Shown piece by piece: positions 1-5,380 of a DNA stretch of 28,541 bases; the first letter of the stretch is position 1, and each line of letters starts with the position of its first letter. This stretch comes from Candidatus Poseidoniia archaeon (lineage in GTDB: Archaea > Thermoplasmatota > Poseidoniia > MGIII > CG-Epi1): the NCBI GenBank assembly GCA_022449705.1, contig JAKURS010000003.1, positions 1-28,541 of the forward strand. Reading direction: 5' to 3'. The position numbers were made by a program, and so were the translations under genes. Under the pieces are notes generated by a model. That model was not told the DNA's origin. It saw only the letters and a list, made by a program, of their open reading frames with translations, and did not search any database.

Positions 1-162
1 GGAAAAGTCTGCCCACTGGAGGCCAACGAGCTGACATCCCTATACCCCAAATTCAATGCTTTTCGCACCGTCTGCAATACGCTTGATCCGCAAGGCGGCT
101 TTCAAAATGGCTGGACGGCGGCGCTGCTGGAAGCAGATGGTCCTGCGGGAGATATTCCTTGA
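1..162 (+). CDS. FAD-linked aldonolactone oxidase-like protein, C-terminal fragment
   Basis: An open frame enters the window at base 1 and runs 53 codons to TGA at 160-162. It reads GKVCPLEANELTSLYP, then FNAFRTVCNTLDPQGGF and a short tail. This resembles the extreme C-terminus of the VAO-type D-arabinono-1,4-lactone/L-gulonolactone oxidase family, where HWGK, a run ending in YP, F, and LDPxxxF are conserved near the end. In that family an FAD enzyme oxidises a sugar lactone; the substrate here cannot be inferred from the tail. The FAD-binding domain lies outside the window. The gene converges on the SDR gene, with about 78 nt between the two stops that hold nothing else I can recognise. Confidence 0.72.
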   Translation, partial: GKVCPLEANELTSLYPKFNAFRTVCNTLDPQGGFQNGWTAALLEADGPAGDIP

Positions 163-240
163 AGGATGGCCCGAGGGAGCGTGCGTAGGTGCCGTTCTGG
201 AAACGAGTCATGACTCCGCGCTTACCTTAAATACTGGTCG

Positions 241-1245
241 TCATAAAAGTTCGGGGTGTTCACGCACCCACTCCAGCGTGTTGCGCACCGTCTGTCGGAT
301 CGGTAACGGGTGCCACCCCAGCTCACGGCGAGCCTTGCTGGAATCGTAATTAGTTGGCTTGCCAAGATATTCGCGGACCGTCTCTGGCGTTAGCCGCGGC
401 TCACGACCGAACCAGCTTCGCACCTGCTCCCAACGCGCCAGCGCGCGGATCTGCCATAGCGCTGCATGGCGGGTTGGGACCTTGATTTCGGGGTCGATGT
501 CGTGAACCAGCTCGACCAGTTCCGCCGCCGGCAGGCATTCAGTACAGAGGATGTGGCGGCCGCGCGCCTGTCGCGTCTCGTAGGCGAGCACGTGCCCCAT
601 CGCGACGTCGCGCGCATCGACCAACCCGTAGACTATGGGCGGAATGCGGCGCAGCTCGCCGCGCAACAGCGCGCGATAGGGCGCCGTCGAGGGTGTATGC
701 CGATGGAAACCGGGACCGATGACCGCGGTCGGGTTGATGACTATCAGGTCGAGGTTGTTCTCTTCGGCGAAAGTCCAGGCGCGGTGTTCGGCTTCCGTCT
801 TGGCGTAGGAGTATGGATGTGGTGACGCGTCGTTCCAGTCCGCCTCGGTTAGCGGCGTGTCTCCCGGCCCCGCACGGCCCACCGCCGCGGTGGAGGAGGT
901 GAACACCACTCGCTCGATGCCTGCTACATGGGCAGCGCGCAGCGCGTTGATGCCACCGATAATCGAGGGGTCAATGATTTCACGCTGCGGGTCGCGCGCC
1001 CAGCTGCGGTAGACTGCGGCGACCTGGAACAGGCCGTCGCGCCCTTCCATCACCGGCGCGAGCGTCTCCGGCCGCATCAAATCCGCCTCAGCAATTTCGA
1101 CGCCAAGTGCCTTGAGGTGCGCCGTTTTCACGGGGTCGCTGGCATCGCGCACCGTCGCGCGCACGTCGTACCCGCGTTCGACCAGCAGCTTTGCGACCGA
1201 GTAGCCGACGTGGCCGTTAGCGCCAGTGACGACGACCTTCTTCAC
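241..1245 (-). CDS. NAD(P)-dependent extended SDR (epimerase/reductase)
   Basis: 334 residues, a usual length for extended short-chain dehydrogenases. The N-terminal Rossmann motif TGANGHVG (about residues 7-14) binds NAD(P). The segment VFTSSTAAVG leads to the catalytic YSYAK pair (YxxxK), and INPTAVIGPG follows, as in dihydroflavonol-reductase/3-beta-HSD-like and epimerase proteins. The C-terminal half is the substrate domain, ending with YDSSKARRELGW, typical of this family. It probably oxidises, reduces or epimerises a nucleotide sugar, sterol-like or other alcohol/ketone substrate; the sequence does not say which. The start is GTG at 1245, whose bases overlap the TGA of the upstream orn gene (GTGA), so it is probably translated together with orn. 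Confidence 0.85.
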   Translation of the reverse strand: MKKVVVTGANGHVGYSVAKLLVERGYDVRATVRDASDPVKTAHLKALGVEIAEADLMRPETLAPVMEGRDGLFQVAAVYRSWARDPQREIIDPSIIGGINALRAAHVAGIERVVFTSSTAAVGRAGPGDTPLTEADWNDASPHPYSYAKTEAEHRAWTFAEENNLDLIVINPTAVIGPGFHRHTPSTAPYRALLRGELRRIPPIVYGLVDARDVAMGHVLAYETRQARGRHILCTECLPAAELVELVHDIDPEIKVPTRHAALWQIRALARWEQVRSWFGREPRLTPETVREYLGKPTNYDSSKARRELGWHPLPIRQTVRNTLEWVREHPELL

Positions 1246-1796
1246 GCGCTCTCCGGCGGCTGCATGAACTGCGCGCGGTAGAACTTTAGTTCAGCAATTG
1301 ACTCCAGGATGTCGTCCAGTGCGCGGTGCGCCTCAAGTTTGGGCGGCGCCTGCTTCATTGCCTCGGGATACCAGCGCCACGCTAGCTCCTTGAGACTTGA
1401 AACGTCAACGACGCGGTAGTGGCAGCGGTTCTCCAGCTTTGGCATCTGCACTTCCAGGAATCGCCGGTCAGTGCCGATGGAGTTGCCGCACATTGGTGGC
1501 TGGTAGTCCTGTGGCAGGTGCGAGTCGATGAACCCCAGCGTCTGTTCCTCCGCTTCCGCTAGCGTAAGCTCCGAAGCGCGAATCTCGTCGAGCAGTCCCG
1601 AGCGCTGATGCATCTCGCGGACGTAGTCGCCCATACGCTCCAGCCGCCCATCGTGCGTATGCACTACCAGGTCCGGCCCCTCCGTAATCACTTCCAGCCG
1701 TGCGTCGGTGATAACGGTTGCAATCTCTACGATATCGTGATATCCCGGGTCGAGCCCGGTCATCTCCAGGTCCAGCCACAGCAGCTCGCCGGTCAT
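1242..1796 (-). CDS. orn: Oligoribonuclease (DEDDh 3'-5' exoribonuclease)
   Basis: 184 residues, the usual length of Orn. The exonuclease motifs are in order: ExoI WLDLEMTGLDP (metal-binding D and E), ExoII around GNSIGTDRRFL, the YRVVDVSSLKEL stretch that is nearly diagnostic for Orn, and ExoIII HRALDDI with the catalytic His and last Asp. Orn degrades 2-5 nt RNA (and pGpG) to mononucleotides in the cytosol. The ATG at 1796 lies 25 nt from the centre of a TATA-like box, so the mRNA is probably leaderless. It overlaps the SDR gene by 4 nt. Orn is best known from gamma/beta-proteobacteria, actinobacteria and eukaryotes; its presence among archaeal genes suggests transfer, although composition resembles its neighbours. 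Confidence 0.92.
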   Translation of the reverse strand: MTGELLWLDLEMTGLDPGYHDIVEIATVITDARLEVITEGPDLVVHTHDGRLERMGDYVREMHQRSGLLDEIRASELTLAEAEEQTLGFIDSHLPQDYQPPMCGNSIGTDRRFLEVQMPKLENRCHYRVVDVSSLKELAWRWYPEAMKQAPPKLEAHRALDDILESIAELKFYRAQFMQPPESA

Positions 1797-1816
1797 GGTG
1801 GGGGAGCGAGCGGGCA

Positions 1817-1824
1817 GGTATAAC
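1817..1824 (-). promoter_or_regulatory. TATA-like box for orn-SDR
   Basis: The minus strand reads GTTATACC, centred about 25 nt before the orn ATG. It lies between the ZIP stop codon and orn, so orn-SDR appears to have its own promoter rather than rely only on read-through from the metal operon. Confidence 0.6.
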
Positions 1825-1829
1825 GGTCG

Positions 1830-2705
1830 CTACAGCAGCACCAGCAGTGAAGTGAGATACATCACTGTGAAGCCAGCCATGATGCCAAGGTAGTTCAGGT
1901 GGCTGTTGCGGAAGCGGTCTCCGAGTGACGCGGTGATTTCGATAACCACGTAGAGAATCGCGCCGGCGGCGATGGCGAAGAAGATTATTGAGAGCGCGTT
2001 CGAGAATATGTAGATGCCAATCAGCGTGCCGATGACTGTTGGCCCGCCTGCCAGCATCCCGAGCAGCGCCAGCGTGCGCAGGTCGACCTGCGACCGTGAG
2101 ACTGGCGAGACAATCGCGATTCCCTCCGAAACGTTGTGCACCGCAAAGCCGAAGATGAGCACCGTCGCCAGCGCGAAGCTCTGGCTGCCGTAGGCGACAC
2201 CCACTGCCAGTCCTTCGCCCAAGTTGTGCAGCCCGATTCCCAGCGAGACGAGCAGCGCCAGCTGCATCTGCGGCGAGAGCGTGGCGGGGTTGAGCAATCC
2301 GCCCCAGCTTCCGCCGGCTTCCCTGAGCCGGTCCAGCCGCCGGCCGAACTCGACCAGCCCCAGCACTCCCAGCGCGAAGCCGGTGAGCATGAAAAGTGGC
2401 CCCAGGATGGTGCCCGAGCCGGCACCAAAGAGGTCGTAGAGCAGTTTATCGAGCGCTGGCACGCTCGCTTGGCCGTCGGCCGGCACTGCTATCGCCGCCG
2501 GCAGCTTGTCGGCCGCCTCCAGGGCTTCTCCTGCCACATCGACGAACAGGAACAGCATGATGCCCAGCGTCAGGCAGACCAGGAAGTCGAGCCACTCGCG
2601 TCGCAGTCGCTGCAGCAGCGGCAGCGAAAACAGGCCGAGGTAGACCGGCACGACGCCGACGTAAACACCGAGCAGGATCCCGATGCCGAACAGGTTCAGG
2701 TCCAT
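1830..2705 (-). CDS. ZIP family divalent metal transporter
   Basis: About 291 residues with eight predicted membrane helices. The two ZIP signature helices are clear: GIGLHNLGEGLAVG (TM4) and AVHNVSEGIA (TM5), both with the HNxxEG metal-binding pattern that carries Zn2+, Fe2+ or Mn2+ into the cytosol. Between the third and fourth helices lies a hydrophilic stretch without the usual His-rich loop. I chose ATG 2705, which starts 4 nt after the TGA of the upstream oxidase-like gene; a TTG at 2717 in the same frame is possible. It is the last gene of the dtxR operon, which fits metal uptake under control of the DtxR-type regulator. Whether the metal is iron, manganese or zinc cannot be read from the sequence. 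Confidence 0.9.
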   Translation of the reverse strand: MDLNLFGIGILLGVYVGVVPVYLGLFSLPLLQRLRREWLDFLVCLTLGIMLFLFVDVAGEALEAADKLPAAIAVPADGQASVPALDKLLYDLFGAGSGTILGPLFMLTGFALGVLGLVEFGRRLDRLREAGGSWGGLLNPATLSPQMQLALLVSLGIGLHNLGEGLAVGVAYGSQSFALATVLIFGFAVHNVSEGIAIVSPVSRSQVDLRTLALLGMLAGGPTVIGTLIGIYIFSNALSIIFFAIAAGAILYVVIEITASLGDRFRNSHLNYLGIMAGFTVMYLTSLLVLL

Positions 2706-2709
2706 GCTA

Positions 2710-3699
2710 TCACTCAATTACCGAGAAAAGGCCGTGCATGCCCGCCGCCTCATGCCCTTCGATGGAGCAGACGTAGCGGGTCTCGCGCGGCTCGCCCACC
2801 TCGAGCGTAAAGTCGCCGAACTCCAGCGCCCCGAAGAGCACGCTGTCCACATGCTCCCCGGACTGTGTCTGGCGCCAGTCGAGCCCGCTGACCCACAGGT
2901 TGTGGTTGGCGTTGGGCCCGACGTTGATGATGCGGAAGCGGACCGTCTCGCCCGCCTGGAACTGGTAGTGCGGTGTCGCCGGCGCAATTCGGCCGTTGAT
3001 GGTCATGTAGACCGGACCCGCCGTGACTTCCGCCTCGAACTCCGCCTCAATTAGCACCAGCTCGTGGTCATAGCCGACCGGCAGTCCGTCGGCGTCCAGT
3101 TCATCCTCGCCGTAGACGATGATGGCGCCGAACATGCCGCGCTCGATGCCCTCGCCCGATTCGGGCAGTGAAAGCCCGTCGATGAACGCGCCTTCGTCCA
3201 GCTCCGCCACGGCGTCGTGATAGGCCCAGGTCCCAACGCTGGTGGAGTCGGCTTGCAGCGTGTAGGTGTAGCTGCCGCCCGGCACTGCGTAGCTCTCGGT
3301 CAGGAAAGTGCCGTCGCTGGACGGCTCTCGCGCCAGTCCGTGCGCATGGAAACTGGCGATGGTCGGGAGCCGGTTCTCGAGCGTTACGACCAGTGTGTCG
3401 CCTTCGCGCAGGCAGATGACCGGCCCGGGAATTACGCCGTTGAAACTCCACGCAGGGAAGCTCTCGCCGGGAGCGACCTCCCACACCGTCGCCTGCGCCA
3501 CCAGCGTCACGCGTTTAATCGGGTCGTCGGAAACGGGGCCGCAGTCCGACTCGGGGGCGTCGTGCTCGCCCAGGTGTCCCGCCAGCAGGCTGCCACTCGC
3601 GGTGGCGGGCTGCGGGAGAAACCAGCCGGGCGTGATTACCATGAATGCCAGCAGCGCGACGACCGCCGCCAGCGCAAAGCCGGGCCGCACCTCGTTCAC
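2710..3699 (-). CDS. Membrane-anchored two-domain multicopper-oxidase-like protein A
   Basis: 329 residues with an N-terminal hydrophobic anchor or signal (about 8-28) and two cupredoxin domains (about 65-200 and 210-329). Domain 1 keeps the first type 2/3 copper motif FHAHG (H118, H120). In the second motif only H161 remains (WAYHDA instead of WYHSH). Domain 2 keeps a full type 1 blue-copper set: H266 in ANHNLWVSG, C311, H316 and M321 in YVCSIEGHEAAGM. The trinuclear-site histidines of domain 2 are gone: there is no HxHG, and VCS replaces HCH. It is therefore probably a copper protein on the outer face of the membrane that cannot form a normal trinuclear site alone. GTG 3699 overlaps the TGA of paralogue B. 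The GHL-[EA]-[HD]HD region near residues 41-47 plus C53 is shared with B. Confidence 0.85.
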   Translation of the reverse strand: MNEVRPGFALAAVVALLAFMVITPGWFLPQPATASGSLLAGHLGEHDAPESDCGPVSDDPIKRVTLVAQATVWEVAPGESFPAWSFNGVIPGPVICLREGDTLVVTLENRLPTIASFHAHGLAREPSSDGTFLTESYAVPGGSYTYTLQADSTSVGTWAYHDAVAELDEGAFIDGLSLPESGEGIERGMFGAIIVYGEDELDADGLPVGYDHELVLIEAEFEAEVTAGPVYMTINGRIAPATPHYQFQAGETVRFRIINVGPNANHNLWVSGLDWRQTQSGEHVDSVLFGALEFGDFTLEVGEPRETRYVCSIEGHEAAGMHGLFSVIE

Positions 3700-4628
3700 T
3701 GCGCGCCTCCGTAGCGGCAGAAGGCAACCGGGTCGCCCTCGAAACCGGCCGGCAGCACCGTCAGCATGGAGGTCATCCCGCCGGCGATGTGGTCATAGAT
3801 GTGGCAGTGGTACATCCAGGAGCCCGGCTCGCGCATCTGGACGAGGCCGTCGACCGCCTCGCCCGGCGCCAAGACCTCGTTGTCGTTGTTGTTGCCGCGC
3901 TCGTCGAGCCAGACGTGGCCGTGGATATGGAAGGTGTGGTGCTCGCTGCCGATGTTGACCATGCGGAAGCGCACCACCTCGTCGACGGCGAAAATGTAGT
4001 GGGGGTTGAGCGGGTAGGCCTTTCCATTAAGGACGGCGAAGAAGTCGTCTCCATCCGTAACGGGCGGTGCGAACTCATCCTCGAAGACAATGATGTCGTG
4101 GTCCACCTGCGGCTCGTCGTCACCATAGATGACGATAGCGCCGTAGAGCCCGTGGTCGATGCCGCCTTCCGCCGTGTCGCGGTAGACCAGCGTGCCGCTC
4201 GGAAGCCCATCTAGCGCCAGCGCCCGGGTCTCGCCGCTGCCGACAGTCACCGTCGCGACCGCCTCCGTCGAGCCGGCCGTCACGACCGTGAACTCGACCG
4301 TGTGGCCGAGGCTGTTCGTGATTTCGATCTGTAGCGCCTCGCCGGCGTAGCCACAGAGCGTCGGCCCTGGAATCGCGCTGTTGAAGGTCCACGCCGTGAA
4401 GAACTGCCCTGGGGCCACTTCCCAGTGCACCTCGGAAATAGTCAGCACGTAGTCGCGCGCCGCACTGGGTTCACAGAATAGCTGCGGTCCGTCGTGGTCG
4501 GCGAGGTGGCCCTGGTAATCCGTCTCAATTTCGGCATCGGGCGGCAGGAAATACGCGGGCGTCACGACCTGGAACGCCAGCAGCGCGATGAACGCCAGCG
4601 CAGCGGAAGCCGCCTTGAACTGAATCAT
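3696..4628 (-). CDS. Membrane-anchored two-domain multicopper-oxidase-like protein B
   Basis: 310 residues, a tandem paralogue of the next gene: same N-terminal anchor, same GHLADHD...C region (about 40-52), same two-domain layout and the AWTFNSAIPGP strand. The loss pattern is opposite to A. Domain 1 has lost all copper histidines (EFTVVTAG where FHAHG is expected, LVYRDTAEGG where WYHSH is expected). Domain 2 is fully canonical: HHTFHIHG (type 1 H231; H234 and H236 for type 2/3) and MYHCHIYDHIAGGM (H274, C275, H276, H280, M285). Type 1 copper plus half of a trinuclear site are thus present. ATG 4628 overlaps the dtxR TGA (ATGA), so the genes are probably translationally coupled. In two-domain oxidases the trinuclear cluster forms between subunits, so B may need A. 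Confidence 0.87.
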   Translation of the reverse strand: MIQFKAASAALAFIALLAFQVVTPAYFLPPDAEIETDYQGHLADHDGPQLFCEPSAARDYVLTISEVHWEVAPGQFFTAWTFNSAIPGPTLCGYAGEALQIEITNSLGHTVEFTVVTAGSTEAVATVTVGSGETRALALDGLPSGTLVYRDTAEGGIDHGLYGAIVIYGDDEPQVDHDIIVFEDEFAPPVTDGDDFFAVLNGKAYPLNPHYIFAVDEVVRFRMVNIGSEHHTFHIHGHVWLDERGNNNDNEVLAPGEAVDGLVQMREPGSWMYHCHIYDHIAGGMTSMLTVLPAGFEGDPVAFCRYGGAQ

Positions 4629-5281
4629 GTCGCGCCCTCGCCGCTGACGCGCACTTCATCGGCGACCGATGCGGCGACCTGCAGCAGCTTCCCGTCAAGT
4701 TTGACGGTCACACCGCCGTCGAACGGGTCACGCGCAACCAGCCGCAGCTCGCGGCCCGGGACGAGCCCCTGCGCCTCGAGCCACGCCAGCTTCTCCACGT
4801 CGCGGTCGGGCACTTGGCTGACCTTTGCGGGGCGGTCGAGCGGCCAATCCCCCAGCGCGACATCGCCTTCCGGCGGCAGCTCGCCCTGCGGGCCGGGAAT
4901 CGGGTGACCGTGCGGGTCACGCTGCGGGTTGCCGAGGTAATCGTCAATCGCCGCTTCGAGCGCGGGCGAGAGCGCATGCTCGAGCCGCTCCGCCTCATCA
5001 TGCAGCTGGTCGCGTCCCAACTTGAGCGTGCGCGCCAGGAATGTTTCGAGCAGCCGGTGGCGTCGCACGACTGCGAGAGCCTTGCGCTCGCCCGTTGTGG
5101 TCAGCGACGCACCGCGGTAGGGAGTGTGCGCGACCAGCCCGCGCTCGGAGAGCCGCTGCAGCATGCGCGTGGCGGAGGCGGGCGCGACAGCGAGGTGCTG
5201 CGCCAGTTCCTGCGTCGCGACATCAGCGGGGCCGAGCTCCCACATCGACTTCAGATAATTCTCAACAGCAACCGAGGCCAC
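4625..5281 (-). CDS. DtxR/MntR-type metal-dependent transcriptional regulator
   Basis: 218 residues, the length of three-domain DtxR/IdeR proteins. Residues about 1-65 form a winged helix (VENYLKSMWEL, then ELAQHLAVAPASATRMLQRL). Residues about 70-140 form the metal-binding dimerisation domain, with H76 in RRHRLLE, H94 in LHDEAERLEHALSP and the E/H residues expected for metal sites 1 and 2. Residues about 145-218 form a FeoA/SH3-like domain (VPGRELRLVARDPFDGGVTVKL). The family binds Fe2+ or Mn2+ and then represses uptake and oxidation genes. It is the first gene of an overlapping four-gene operon. The start codon is ATG-near 5281, with a TATA-like box 24 nt upstream; the promoter is flanked by two TTAG-N6-CTAA palindromes, which suggests autoregulation. 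Confidence 0.92.
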   Translation of the reverse strand: MASVAVENYLKSMWELGPADVATQELAQHLAVAPASATRMLQRLSERGLVAHTPYRGASLTTTGERKALAVVRRHRLLETFLARTLKLGRDQLHDEAERLEHALSPALEAAIDDYLGNPQRDPHGHPIPGPQGELPPEGDVALGDWPLDRPAKVSQVPDRDVEKLAWLEAQGLVPGRELRLVARDPFDGGVTVKLDGKLLQVAASVADEVRVSGEGAT

Positions 5282-5289
5282 ACTCCGTT

Positions 5290-5325
5290 TTAGGGCTGGC
5301 TAATATAAAGTTTAGTCCCAGCTAA
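5290..5325. promoter_or_regulatory. dtxR promoter with two TTAG-N6-CTAA operator candidates
   Basis: Site 1 is TTAG 5290-5293, six bases, CTAA 5300-5303. Site 2 is TTAG 5312-5315, six bases, CTAA 5322-5325. The two sites are exactly 22 bp apart, two helical turns. The outer bases match the TTAGG...CCTAA pattern known for DtxR/IdeR/MDR1 operators. The minus-strand TATA-like box CTTTATATTA (5301-5310) lies between and partly within them, 24 nt before the dtxR start. Metal-loaded regulator bound here would block TBP. The same 84-bp gap also holds the promoter of the divergent RND exporter, so one operator set could affect both. Confidence 0.6.
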
Positions 5326-5347
5326 AACTCTCACTGATGGTTATCCA

Positions 5348-5357
5348 TTTTTATTAG
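5348..5357 (+). promoter_or_regulatory. TATA-like box for the RND exporter gene
   Basis: TTTTTATTAG is centred about 28 nt before ATG 5381. This spacing supports ATG 5381 as a leaderless start, and argues against the upstream in-frame GTG at 5366. Confidence 0.5.
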
Positions 5358-5380
5358 CCACCCCCGTGCTGTCACCCACG

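Noticed and set aside
56..349. 97-residue plus-strand frame at the window start
   Set aside because: Out of frame with the oxidase tail at 1-162 and antisense to the end of the SDR gene; no family resemblance.
5366..5380. GTG 5366 as start of the RND exporter
   Set aside because: ATG 5381 sits about 28 nt from the TATA-like box and needs no extension; the five extra residues have no homology value.
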